Positions 44,253 to 53,561 of a stretch of 55,467 bases of DNA are shown here, in pieces. Location: positions 1 through 55,467 of the forward strand of contig CAZQEZ010000008.1 of NCBI GenBank assembly GCA_964592475.1. Reading direction: 5' to 3'. The position numbers and the translations under genes were made by a program. Below the pieces are notes generated by a model. The model did no database searches. It was not told where the DNA came from and worked only from the letters and a program-made list of their open reading frames with translations. Position 1 is the first letter of the stretch, and the number at the start of each line of letters is the position of its first letter. The DNA comes from CAZQEZ01 sp964592475. Lineage in GTDB: Bacteria > Bacteroidota > Bacteroidia > Cytophagales > Cyclobacteriaceae.

Positions 44253-45137
44253 ATGATTAAGGTATTGGCAATGGTTTTTGATACGGTATTTACGAAAAAA
44301 AATCTTCGTTTACTTGATAAGGTTGTCCTAAGTGCGGCTATCCTTAGTTTTCTCATTCATTTATTTTTAGTATACCTGGTTAAAAATTTTAATTTTGAAT
44401 GGTCTTTTTTACAGGACTTGTCCCATTCTTACCTTTCTGCCATTTACACGCCTTTCAGTTTCATTATTTTTTATGAGGTCATTTTAATTATAGAAGCCAT
44501 TCCTCGTGAGTTTCCGCTGTCTATTGGCAAACAATACGAGGTAATTGCCTTAATTGTTATTCGTAGAGTATTCAAAGATATTTCAGAATTTGACTCCATA
44601 GCAACCTGGAACGAAAATGCTGAACAAATGATTTACGTGGGCATGGATTTACTTGGGGGCTTGTTACTTTTCTTGTTGGTTGGTTTATTTTACAAAATTT
44701 ATCATGAAAATAATCGTGGTGCTCCAAAGCGTCAGAAAAAATTGATAGACTCCGAAAAGGCAATCGGCGCCTTATTACTCTTGATTTTCATCGTGCTTAG
44801 CGTTTATAGTTTGTATCGCTGGTCAGTTATTCATTTTCACTTAGAGGGAAATGTAGAAGTAGGTCATGTGTTTTACAAAGACTTTTTTGGTATAATGGTA
44901 TTTTTTGATGTGCTATTGTTGCTAATTTCCTTTATTTTTTACCAGGGTTTTGCAGAAATATTCAGAAATGCTGGCTTCGTGTTGACTGTAATAATCATTA
45001 GAATTTCATTTTTCGCTCCACAGTTTTACAATGTCATATTGCTGGTGGCTGGTGTTGCAACTGGTTTGATTACATTGTGGCTTTTTTATAGGTTTCGTCA
45101 TCATTTTGCTAAGACCGAAGAAAATGAAGAAAATTGA
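44253..45137 (+). CDS. Hypothetical polytopic membrane protein
   Basis: 294 residues with about seven hydrophobic helices and a Lys/Arg-rich cytoplasmic loop (~155-168, NNRGAPKRQKKL). Between the second and third helices is a conserved-looking segment IEAIPREFPLSIGKQYEVIALIVIRRVFKDISEF. No catalytic motif is visible and no family is recognised. It is expressed divergently from cstA. The ATG at 44253 is chosen; a later Met at residue 7 is also possible. Confidence 0.7.
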   Translation: MIKVLAMVFDTVFTKKNLRLLDKVVLSAAILSFLIHLFLVYLVKNFNFEWSFLQDLSHSYLSAIYTPFSFIIFYEVILIIEAIPREFPLSIGKQYEVIALIVIRRVFKDISEFDSIATWNENAEQMIYVGMDLLGGLLLFLLVGLFYKIYHENNRGAPKRQKKLIDSEKAIGALLLLIFIVLSVYSLYRWSVIHFHLEGNVEVGHVFYKDFFGIMVFFDVLLLLISFIFYQGFAEIFRNAGFVLTVIIIRISFFAPQFYNVILLVAGVATGLITLWLFYRFRHHFAKTEENEEN

Positions 45138-45168
45138 ATACCTTATTAAAGTAATAGAAAATTTAATC

Positions 45169-45198
45169 TTTGATTCCTGCTTGAATGAATTAACTTTG
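45169..45198 (+). promoter_or_regulatory. Bacteroidota housekeeping promoter
   Basis: TTTG (45169-45172), an 18-bp spacer and TAACTTTG (45191-45198) match the -33 TTTG / -7 TAnnTTTG consensus with the usual spacing. It lies about 120 bp before the acyl-CoA ligase start, giving a leader of roughly 110 nt. Confidence 0.7.
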
Positions 45199-45318
45199 CG
45201 CCTTAACTGCTAGTTGTAATTATACAAAAAATCAAAACAGCTTCCTGTATGGGAGATTTTCTGTATTTATTTGATACTTAAAACACGATTAAATAGCCTT
45301 TTAGAAAAAAATAAATAG

Positions 45319-47115
45319 ATGGATAAAAATCACATAGTGACCATGATAAAAAACAAGGCCCAAACTTTAACCCATAAGGTTGCCTTGAGAGAAGTTTTTA
45401 CCGATAAAAGTTATACCTGGGAAGAACTTACCAATACAATTGACCGGATAGCGGGAGCATTAATTGCGGAAAATGTAAAGCCTGGCGATAAAATAGGCAT
45501 TTTTTCACAAAATATGCCTGAATGGACTTTGGCTGATTTTGGTATTTTAAATGCCGCTGCAGTTTCAGTGCCCATCTATGCAACCAATACAACCAGCCAT
45601 GCCGAATACATTATTAATGATGCTGAAATATCAATTGTTTTTGTGGGGGAGCAGGAACAATATGATAAAATAGAACCTCTTTTAGCTAAAAGTAAATATT
45701 TGCGTAAGCTGGTGCTGCTCGATGAAAATATAAAATATAAAGAAGGAGCCCCGGTGATCTGGTTCAAAGACTTTGTTGCTAATGCTCAAGTAGACCATGA
45801 GGCCCGTGAAGATCGCTTGCAAAAAATTAAACCCGATGACCTGGCTACTTTAATTTACACTTCAGGTACTACCGGCGATCCAAAAGGGGTAATGCTCACG
45901 CACGACAATTTCCTTTACGCCATGGAAATCCACGATAATAAATTATCGGTTAATGAAAAGGATGTTAACATAGCATTTTTGCCATTGAGCCATGTGTTTG
46001 AAAGAGCCTGGACTTTGTACGTGTTGTATAAAGGTGCTGAAAATAATTACCTGCGCAACCCAAAAGAGGTGCTCAACGCTATGCAAACGGTTAAGCCAAC
46101 TTTGATGGCGACGGTGCCTCGGCTGATGGAAAAAATCCATGAGGGCATAACAGCCAAAATTGAAAAAGCGCCATCCATTCAGCAAAAGCTTTTCAAATGG
46201 TCTGTAAGTACCGGAAATAAGCGAATGCATTTACGCAGGCAAAAAAAGTCTGTTCCTTTGCCTTTAAAAATCTCCTATAGAATTGCCAATAAATTAGTAT
46301 TGAACCGATTACTTAACTTATTTGGTGGAAATATTAAATTTATGCCGGTAGCAGGTTCGCCGTTAATGAAGCATATTAACGAATTTTTTCATTCTATTGG
46401 TATGAATATAAAATACGGTTACGGCCTCACCGAAACTACGGCAACCGTTTGCGCCTTCGATGATGACTATTTCGATTTGGATAGCATTGGTACTAAAATG
46501 CCAGGTATTGAGGTAAAAATTGGTCCTAATAAAGAAATTTGGGTAAAAGGTAGAACCGTGATGAAAGGTTATTACAACAAACTGAAGGATACGGAAGAAG
46601 TGTTTGAAGATGGTTGGTTCAAAACTGGCGATGCAGGTGATATTGATGAAAATCAAAACCTCTTTTACCGGGAACGCATCAAGCAATTAATAAAAACATC
46701 CGTAGGCAAATATGTATCTCCACAAATGGTTGAATCGATTATCAGCAGTGATAAGTTCGTAGACCAGATCGCTATCTTTGGAGATAATCGCAAGTTTGTT
46801 ACTGCACTTATTGTACCTTCTTTTGAATTTCTGGAGGATTTTGCCAAATCGAAAGGCATTGATTTTGATAATAAAGAAGAATTAGTCAACAATTCAGTCG
46901 TTTTAAGTTTCTTCAGAGAAAAAATTGAGCAATTGCAAAGCAACCTTCCTAATTACGAAAAAGTAAAAAACTTTCGTTTGTTAGATCGCAATTTCAGCCA
47001 GGAAAAGGACGAGGTTACGCCTACATTGAAAATAAAACGAAATGTGATTGAGAAGGAGTTTAAGGATATTATTGATCACATGTACCAGGAGAAAAAAAAA
47101 CGGGATTCAGCATAG
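45319..47115 (+). CDS. Long-chain fatty acid-CoA ligase (AMP-forming)
   Basis: 598 residues of the ANL superfamily. The ATP-binding P-loop YTSGTTGDPKG is at 180-190. The AMP/acyl motif is YGLTET, the hinge motif is WFKTGDAG, and the later YRERIKQLIKTSVGKYVSPQMVE carries the catalytic region. It activates fatty acids to acyl-CoA. Length and the ACSL-type insert (~290-330) fit the Bacteroidota long-chain form. A good promoter lies upstream. Confidence 0.93.
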   Translation: MDKNHIVTMIKNKAQTLTHKVALREVFTDKSYTWEELTNTIDRIAGALIAENVKPGDKIGIFSQNMPEWTLADFGILNAAAVSVPIYATNTTSHAEYIINDAEISIVFVGEQEQYDKIEPLLAKSKYLRKLVLLDENIKYKEGAPVIWFKDFVANAQVDHEAREDRLQKIKPDDLATLIYTSGTTGDPKGVMLTHDNFLYAMEIHDNKLSVNEKDVNIAFLPLSHVFERAWTLYVLYKGAENNYLRNPKEVLNAMQTVKPTLMATVPRLMEKIHEGITAKIEKAPSIQQKLFKWSVSTGNKRMHLRRQKKSVPLPLKISYRIANKLVLNRLLNLFGGNIKFMPVAGSPLMKHINEFFHSIGMNIKYGYGLTETTATVCAFDDDYFDLDSIGTKMPGIEVKIGPNKEIWVKGRTVMKGYYNKLKDTEEVFEDGWFKTGDAGDIDENQNLFYRERIKQLIKTSVGKYVSPQMVESIISSDKFVDQIAIFGDNRKFVTALIVPSFEFLEDFAKSKGIDFDNKEELVNNSVVLSFFREKIEQLQSNLPNYEKVKNFRLLDRNFSQEKDEVTPTLKIKRNVIEKEFKDIIDHMYQEKKKRDSA

Positions 47116-47208
47116 ATTAGAGCGGGCGATTGTTAAATGCTAATATTCTGAAAAATACCTAAATAAATTTAATCCGGCCCATTTCGCCCGCTGTACCTTC
47201 CTCCTGCT

Positions 47209-47216
47209 TATCTTTG
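47209..47216 (+). promoter_or_regulatory. Candidate -7 box immediately before dnaG
   Basis: TATCTTTG ends only 4 bp before the dnaG start codon. With initiation about 6-8 nt past the box, the transcript would be leaderless or nearly so. The -33 element is weak (TTTC at 47182-47185, spacing 23). Confidence 0.4.
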
Positions 47217-47220
47217 TAGT

Positions 47221-49143
47221 ATGCGTATCAGTGATTCTACCGTACAAAACATTTTGGATACAGCCGATATCGTGGATGTGGTGTCGGATTATGTTACCTT
47301 GAAGCGCCGTGGACAGAATATGCTTGCCTGTTGTCCCTTCCACGATGAAAAAACTCCCTCGTTCACCGTTTCTCCAGCCAAAGGCATTTATAAATGCTTT
47401 GGTTGTGGCAAAGGGGGTGATTCGGTAGGTTTCGTGATGGAAATAGAAGGTTTGGGCTACGTGGAGGCGCTTAAGCAATTAGCCTCGAAGTATGCTATTA
47501 CCGTGGAGCAGGAAGAACTACCGCCAGATGAAGTGCATAAGCAAAATGAACGTGATAGTCTTTATATAGTGCTCAATTATGCCAAAGAAACTTTCATTCA
47601 CAATCTCTGGCAAACTGAAGATGGTAAAAATATTGGCCTGAGCTATCTGCAGGAGCGGGGAATTGATAAACAAAACATAAAGAAATTTGAATTAGGCTAT
47701 ACCTTTCCGGAATGGGACAGTTTTTATAAAAAAGCCAAAGCCGATGGACACTCTGAAGAGCTCTTGGAAAAAGCCGGGTTGATTATTCGTAAGGAGCCGG
47801 ATAAAATATTTGATCGTTTTCGAGGGCGGGTGATTTTTCCAATTCAAAGTGTAAGCGGAAAAACCATCGCATTTGGGGCCCGCACATTAAAAAAGGATGA
47901 TCAGCCTAAATACCTTAATTCTCCGGAAACGGATGTTTACCACAAAAGCAAGATTCTATATGGCATTTACCAGGCCAAACAAGCCATTCGGCAAAAAGAA
48001 AATTGCTACCTGGTAGAAGGTTACACGGATGTAATTGGCTTGCATATGGCAGGCATCGAAAATGTAGTAGCATCATCAGGTACTTCCCTTACCGAAGATC
48101 AAATCAGACTGATAGGCCGCTTCTCTGAAAATATTACAGTGCTTTTCGATGGTGACGAAGCAGGAATTAAAGCTTCATTGCGGGGTATTGATATGATTCT
48201 GGAAGGTGGGTTGAATGTTAAAGCAGTTGTTTTTCCTGAAGGGGAAGATCCTGATAGTTATTTCCGGCAGGTAGGTTCCACCGCTTTTCAGGAATATTTG
48301 CAAACACAACCTATCGATTTCATCACTTTCAAAGTAAACCTTTTTAAAGAAGAAGCCGAACGAGACCCCATTCGCAAAAGCGAAGTTATAAGAGAAATTG
48401 TACAATCAATTGCCAAAATTCCGGATCCGATCAAGCGTAGTGTTTACTTGCAGCAGTGTAGTACTTTGCTGAGCATTGATGAGTCCGTGCTAATCACCCA
48501 GATGAATAAGGTGCTGCTAAGCCAGAAGAAGGAAAAACAAAAACGCCAAATTGAAGAAGAGAGTGGGGAAGAGGTAACACAGGAAGCAGGCCTGGAGGAA
48601 AAGGAAGAAAAAATTTATAATCAGGATTCACTAGCCCAGCAGGAAAGAGAAAGCATACGCCTGCTGTTAAACTATGGTCTTAACCAGTTGGAAAATGAAT
48701 CCTCTATCTGTCAACATCTGCTGGAGGAGTTGCACGAAATTGAATTTAGTACACCTGCTTATGTTGAAATTATCAATATTTTTAAAGAGCATTTGCAAAA
48801 GAATATCATCGTAGATGCAGAATTTTTAAAAAGACAAGGATCAGAGAAGATCAGGAATCTGGTAGTGGATTTAATTTCAGATCAGCATGAAATAAGTCCA
48901 TTATGGGAAGATAAATATCATATTTACGTACCCAAAGAAAAAGACAAATTAGCTAATCTGGTTTATGAAAATGTTTTGCGGCTTAAGCAACGGTATCTAC
49001 GCAAAATGATCAGTGAAAACCGGGAGATATTGAAAAACGCTAAAGAAGTTGAAGAGGAATTGCTTTACCTCAAGGTAATCCAGGAATTAAAAAATACCGA
49101 AAAAGGTATTGCCAAAGAACTGGGTAATGTGATCATGTATTGA
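47221..49143 (+). CDS. dnaG: DNA primase
   Basis: 640 residues. The N-terminal zinc finger CPFHDEKTPSF ... CFGCG gives Cys38, His41, Cys59, Cys62. A TOPRIM core follows, with CYLVEGYTDVIGLHMAGIENVV and LFDGDEAGIKAS carrying the catalytic Glu and DxD-type acidic residues. The C-terminal helicase-binding domain is helical and contains a Lys/Glu-rich linker (~435-475). It makes RNA primers for replication. The start is supported by the conserved RISDSTVQNI opening. Confidence 0.96.
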   Translation: MRISDSTVQNILDTADIVDVVSDYVTLKRRGQNMLACCPFHDEKTPSFTVSPAKGIYKCFGCGKGGDSVGFVMEIEGLGYVEALKQLASKYAITVEQEELPPDEVHKQNERDSLYIVLNYAKETFIHNLWQTEDGKNIGLSYLQERGIDKQNIKKFELGYTFPEWDSFYKKAKADGHSEELLEKAGLIIRKEPDKIFDRFRGRVIFPIQSVSGKTIAFGARTLKKDDQPKYLNSPETDVYHKSKILYGIYQAKQAIRQKENCYLVEGYTDVIGLHMAGIENVVASSGTSLTEDQIRLIGRFSENITVLFDGDEAGIKASLRGIDMILEGGLNVKAVVFPEGEDPDSYFRQVGSTAFQEYLQTQPIDFITFKVNLFKEEAERDPIRKSEVIREIVQSIAKIPDPIKRSVYLQQCSTLLSIDESVLITQMNKVLLSQKKEKQKRQIEEESGEEVTQEAGLEEKEEKIYNQDSLAQQERESIRLLLNYGLNQLENESSICQHLLEELHEIEFSTPAYVEIINIFKEHLQKNIIVDAEFLKRQGSEKIRNLVVDLISDQHEISPLWEDKYHIYVPKEKDKLANLVYENVLRLKQRYLRKMISENREILKNAKEVEEELLYLKVIQELKNTEKGIAKELGNVIMY

Positions 49144-49282
49144 ACAAAGATTTGTTAAAGTTTATTTTTGATTTATTGCGGAAGGCTGAAACCCCAAAAC
49201 CGTTACATCATCTATGTGTTGTTATTCGCCTTTCCATTCATCAAATAATGCAGGTGATTTGGTAATTTAATCAATTTAATCC

Positions 49283-49495
49283 TCAAGTTTTTTCTAATGC
49301 TAGACCAATTTTAGATTTAAACCACTGCCTATCTTTATCTACCAAAGATACCAGCGATATGGATGTGCCACAAATAGAAGAGGCCAATCTGGTTATTTCA
49401 TCAAATGCATCTTCTGGCGGGGTGTCCAGTATATTGTATTTAAAAAGTTCTTTAATCCGTTGAGTTTCATTTTCAGGAATTATTGGCTTTATCAT
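49283..49495 (-). pseudogene. Truncated 5' fragment of a GAF-domain sensor kinase gene
   Basis: 70 residues matching the start of GAF-containing sensors: NETQRIKELFKYNILDTPPE, then AFDEITRLASSICGTSISL and VSLVDKDRQWFKSKIGL. This opening normally continues into the rest of the GAF and a kinase domain, but the frame stops after ALEKT, and no continuation is visible in 49144-49282. It is a decayed gene. Confidence 0.75.
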
Positions 49496-49621
49496 ATTTA
49501 TCTAGTAAAAAATGGATTGAAAATATTCATTACTTTATTTAATCAAAAAGTAACCACTGAATAACTCAAAAATTAGATTTTTTTAATAAATAAATGTATG
49601 GGGACAAGGATGTTCGGATAT

Positions 49622-49801
49622 TCAGCAATCCCTGAACAAGGTATTGAGTAAATCAAAACTTGATTTGAAATTACTTTTACCTTCTAAATTAATAATTTGA
49701 ACATCAGTTATATGTAAGTGTTTAAATAATGCTTCAAAAAATTTTTCTTCATCAACTCCTTCCACTCCTAATATTTTATGTTTTGTAATGGATATTTTCA
49801 T
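49622..49801 (-). pseudogene. Truncated TOPRIM-like (DUF3226/DUF4435-type) partner of the AAA ATPase
   Basis: 59 residues from ATG 49801: MKISITKHKILGVEGVDEEK, then FFEALFKHLHITDVQIINLE and a GKSNFKSS segment. The VEGxDEExFFxxL pattern is the first TOPRIM motif with its conserved Glu, and the NF-containing segment is usual for such partners. Normal family members exceed 200 residues. This one stops after FRDC, while another frame stays open about 18 codons (IAEYPNILVP), hinting at a frameshift followed by loss. The ATG overlaps the ATPase stop (TAATG), so the two were translationally coupled. Confidence 0.5.
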
Positions 49802-50895
49802 TACCTTACTTCCCAATCTTGTTCAACAGCCGCATTCAACATTTCATAGTCAAACTTTATGGCCTTCATTATATCGTCTTGCTTTTCAATACGATATAAT
49901 CTTAAGGAGTCATTAGTAAACAAAGTAATATGATTACCATATACATTTTTAAATGCTTTTACGCATTCTTCTGAATGAGTAGTAGCAAAAACCTGAACAT
50001 TATACTCATAAGCGGCTTCAAAAATTAAGTGCCATAAGTCTTCTTGGATACTATAATAAAAGCCATTCTCAATTTCATCTATAAATACCATTCCGTTGGC
50101 AGCATCACTAATGGAAGCTATAATATAAAGCATCCTACGGATACCGTCACCCATTATGTTAATTGGAAGCAGACGATCTAATCCGGTATCTACGTAAACA
50201 ATTCCACCGGTTCCTAATTCTATACTAATTATGTTTGGTTCTATCTGCCTAAGGATATTAATCAATTTATTTTTTTTCTTAGCTACTAATAATTTTTCAA
50301 TTCTGGATGATAAATCATTATAATTAGATAAAGTAGGGTTTAAATAAATACCTCTTAATTCTTCTTTGTAGTGAGGATCTAGTTTTATTTCTACAGAATT
50401 TGATCCCTTAAGCAAAAATTTTGATTTAAATTTTTCTTTTCTTGTATTTTTTTGTTTGATTGAGAAGTTAAATTCTACCCCTTCAACATCCTTCTGTAAA
50501 GTAGATACATTATCATTTATATTGTTGGAGTAGTTTTTATGAATAGGCTCTTTATTTAGATAATCTTCAAGTTTAAAAATGGGATTAATTGAAAGGTTTC
50601 TTTCAACTCTTTCAATATCAAAATTCGCATTTAATGTTATTTCATTATCAAAATTTAGATTGTAAAAAATTAGACCAAGATCATTTTGATCATTCAACTT
50701 GACGTAATTTCTGAATATGTTGATGTTTCTTTGTAGTTCAACATTTGAGATACCAGTAAGCAGAAATAGAGCTTCTAATATTGACGTTTTTCCACTATTA
50801 TTTTTCCCAACAATTAAGTTAACTTGCTGAAAATCATCTATTTTTAAATCATTGATGCCCCTAAATTTCTTTATACGTAATTCTTTGAATTTCAT
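49801..50895 (-). CDS. AAA15/OLD-type ATPase, possible defence-system ATPase
   Basis: 364 residues. Walker A is GKNNSGKTS (30-38), ABC-like signature region MGDGIRRM (248-255), Walker B MVFIDEIE (269-276) and the H-loop ATTHSEE (304-310). The central insert (~70-200) is low-complexity and Asn/Lys-rich. This is the SMC-like/OLD ATPase design seen in AAA15/AAA21 proteins that pair with TOPRIM nucleases in phage defence. The gene looks intact and is more AT-rich than dnaG and the gld genes, fitting acquisition by transfer. Its coupled partner downstream is truncated. Confidence 0.85.
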   Translation of the reverse strand: MKFKELRIKKFRGINDLKIDDFQQVNLIVGKNNSGKTSILEALFLLTGISNVELQRNINIFRNYVKLNDQNDLGLIFYNLNFDNEITLNANFDIERVERNLSINPIFKLEDYLNKEPIHKNYSNNINDNVSTLQKDVEGVEFNFSIKQKNTRKEKFKSKFLLKGSNSVEIKLDPHYKEELRGIYLNPTLSNYNDLSSRIEKLLVAKKKNKLINILRQIEPNIISIELGTGGIVYVDTGLDRLLPINIMGDGIRRMLYIIASISDAANGMVFIDEIENGFYYSIQEDLWHLIFEAAYEYNVQVFATTHSEECVKAFKNVYGNHITLFTNDSLRLYRIEKQDDIMKAIKFDYEMLNAAVEQDWEVR

Positions 50896-50934
50896 ATTTC
50901 AAATGTAATAAAATTAAATTATTTCATAATGTAT

Positions 50935-51879
50935 TCATTTTTCCTTTACCAAAGCTTCCCTTCTAATCAAAACACTTCTGATACGGTTGAAATCAAATAA
51001 TATCAATTGATTATCAAATTTTCCCAAAAGCATCCTTTTTTGTGGCAAGGGTGGATAAAACTGAACCTGTTTAGCAAATTTTTCGCCTATTTCTTTTACG
51101 AATAAAACTGCCAAAGGCTGCGTATTGGCCAAACTATCAAATTGAGGATACTGGCCCTTATCAATGTATTGATCCGCAACAATATAACTTATGTTGTCCA
51201 TGAAATTATACAGCACGCTGGTGTCAGCTTTAGCTACTTCAGGAACCTGGTATTGATTATTACGAAAAATGATACTAAAACTGCTTTGCGGGTTTTGAGG
51301 GTAATCTAAAGTCAGGGTATCAATCACATTCCAGTTAGTTGCTAACACAATTCGATTTCGCCAGTCATTTTCGGTTATTTCAAAAAGTCCAGTAACATAA
51401 CTTTCGTACCCCGGCAAGTGAACTACGTAGGGTGTTTCTTCTTCGGGCTTCTTAAAATAAGATACATTGGCTCCTTTATCTCCTCCGGCAAAATACTCCA
51501 TCAATAATTGAGATTGGCCGTAAACTTTCACCTGGTACCCATTGAGTCGAAGGCTGTCGTTTACCTCTGCCTGAATTACCTCAGCTACCTGGCGTTGAAC
51601 CCTTACCCGGTTGAGCACCGAAATCAATACGGTGCGCATACCCTCATCGAGTAAATATTTGTCATTAACCATCCACCGACCATTTTCCCGGCTTATAACA
51701 GTTCCCTTGCCTTGGTGCATTATTTCTACTCGAGTAATTTGAGAGGTATCCGCCACGGCAAATTTTTCCTTTGCAAGGTTAGTACCTCGTTTTTCATCAC
51801 CCATGCTGTACAATATAGCCGTGATAACTATAAGCACCGAAAGTATTGTCAATAGTCGTAAATTCTTCTTTTTTTGCAT
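50935..51879 (-). CDS. DUF4340 domain protein linked to the gliding transporter
   Basis: 314 residues with one N-terminal membrane helix (~7-26) and a large extracytoplasmic beta-rich part that fits DUF4340, a family regularly coded next to GldG/ABC_transp_aux proteins. Its start shares one base with the gldG stop (TAATG), so it belongs to the gld operon. Its exact role in the transporter is unknown. Confidence 0.82.
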   Translation of the reverse strand: MQKKKNLRLLTILSVLIVITAILYSMGDEKRGTNLAKEKFAVADTSQITRVEIMHQGKGTVISRENGRWMVNDKYLLDEGMRTVLISVLNRVRVQRQVAEVIQAEVNDSLRLNGYQVKVYGQSQLLMEYFAGGDKGANVSYFKKPEEETPYVVHLPGYESYVTGLFEITENDWRNRIVLATNWNVIDTLTLDYPQNPQSSFSIIFRNNQYQVPEVAKADTSVLYNFMDNISYIVADQYIDKGQYPQFDSLANTQPLAVLFVKEIGEKFAKQVQFYPPLPQKRMLLGKFDNQLILFDFNRIRSVLIRREALVKEK

Positions 51880-53561
51880 TAGCTACTGCCGTATTTTCTT
51901 TTTCTTAACAAAAGTTTACCCATTCCAAACAATATCAAAACCACCAGGGGCAATGCAAGGTTTATCAGTTGCCATTTAAGTTTTTCTTCTTGCACTTTTA
52001 TTTTATCCAGTGGACGTATTTTTATCTCCTTATTTCGGGCAGTTATTAATCCATCTTCGTCAATTAAATAAGCGATAGCATTTAATATAAAATCCTGATT
52101 TGCAAATTGCTGTTGTGTAATAGGATCGAAACCAAGGGGTAAAGCTTTACCTGATTGAGGGTTTGTAGCCGATATAGCAATGTCGCCATCGGCAACCACG
52201 ATCATTTTGGTGGGGGTACTCTCAGTTAAAAAATTTTCCTTTGCTACTTTTCCAGGTAAAATTCTATTTTTGAATACGGAAGTAAAGGTACCATATAATA
52301 AATAACTTACTGTAAATGGCCCTGTATTAAAAGTTTCCGGGTTATACCCTTCTCTTATTTGGTTTAAACTAAGTGGATAGGGGGCTTGCCGGGTTTTACA
52401 ATAGGGAGAAGTAAACATTAGAGGTGTTTTTATAACACCAGTGGCCTTCACAGTATCAATTGTACTTATAAACTGGGTGTAAATTGCATTTAAGTTCCGG
52501 GTTACAGGGTGATTGCCAAAGTTATTGATCAAGGGAAAATAGGGCCATGGCATAGGTCGGATTTGTGGCTGATCGCCCATATTGCCTACAACTACCGGGT
52601 AAGCGCTCGCGTTTAGGTCCATTATGTGGTTGTTATTTACGCGAATGCCATACTGAAAAAGCATGTCTAATAAATTTAAATCATAGGGAGCGGCGATACT
52701 TCCTTCACCACCCAGGCTATCCATACTTACTTGCAAGGCATCAATCAACCAAAATATTTTTCCGCCATTCATCAGGTATTGGTCTATTTCATATTTTTCA
52801 CTTTCGTTAAATCTCAGAGTGGGCTTTACTACCATTAACAGGTCCAGATTTTTCAATTCGGAATTACCCAACGCGACATCGCGTATCAGATAATCATCGC
52901 GCAACAAGTTTTTTAAACCTGCCAAGCCAACTTCATCCGGAGTACCATGTCCTTTTAAAATACCCACCATTTTTTTCTCGGTCATCACCATGCTTCGAAT
53001 GGTGGCAATTAACTCATATTCAATACCTTCGATTGATTGATTGAGACGCTCCTGAGATCCGGCAGCAAGATTTCCCTTTAATAACATGACCCCCTCTTCT
53101 CTACCGCCATAATAAATAATCGCTCCGGGAAAAATCAACTTTTCTATTTGCTTACCTTCTTCTGTGGCAAAAAGGTTAGTAGGCTGTATGCCTTTGTTGT
53201 TGAGTCGCTGCATAAATTGATTACGAGACTTTTCACTTATGGCCGTGGTGGGATTGATGAATTGATATTGTATATTGGAGCCGGCATAGCTTTTAAATTC
53301 TTCTAGCGTTTCTCTGATTGATTTTTGGAAACGATCGAAGCCAGCAGGTAAATCGCCGGCCAAAAATACCTCTATTGTCACTACATCATCCAAATTTCGA
53401 AGTAATTCTCGCGAGGGTTTGGCTATCGTGTATCTTTTTTCTTCCGTAAGGTCAATCCTGAAAAATGCCCGGGAGGCCACATTATTTACGATAAGGATTA
53501 GAAATAAACCTATCAAAAATTTAAGGAGATCTTCAAGTTTTTTGCTTTCCAGGTTTACCAT
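51879..53561 (-). CDS. gldG: Gliding motility-associated ABC transporter substrate-binding protein
   Basis: 560 residues. An N-terminal helix (~13-32) and a C-terminal helix (~530-552) flank an extracytoplasmic ABC_transp_aux domain. Its Gld signature stretches are RIDLTEEKRYTIAKPSRELL (~36-55) and GKIFWLIDALQVSMDSL (~260-276). GldA, GldF and GldG form one ABC transporter required for gliding in relatives. It overlaps gldF by 7 nt and is coupled to the DUF4340 gene. Confidence 0.93.
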   Translation of the reverse strand: MVNLESKKLEDLLKFLIGLFLILIVNNVASRAFFRIDLTEEKRYTIAKPSRELLRNLDDVVTIEVFLAGDLPAGFDRFQKSIRETLEEFKSYAGSNIQYQFINPTTAISEKSRNQFMQRLNNKGIQPTNLFATEEGKQIEKLIFPGAIIYYGGREEGVMLLKGNLAAGSQERLNQSIEGIEYELIATIRSMVMTEKKMVGILKGHGTPDEVGLAGLKNLLRDDYLIRDVALGNSELKNLDLLMVVKPTLRFNESEKYEIDQYLMNGGKIFWLIDALQVSMDSLGGEGSIAAPYDLNLLDMLFQYGIRVNNNHIMDLNASAYPVVVGNMGDQPQIRPMPWPYFPLINNFGNHPVTRNLNAIYTQFISTIDTVKATGVIKTPLMFTSPYCKTRQAPYPLSLNQIREGYNPETFNTGPFTVSYLLYGTFTSVFKNRILPGKVAKENFLTESTPTKMIVVADGDIAISATNPQSGKALPLGFDPITQQQFANQDFILNAIAYLIDEDGLITARNKEIKIRPLDKIKVQEEKLKWQLINLALPLVVLILFGMGKLLLRKRKYGSS

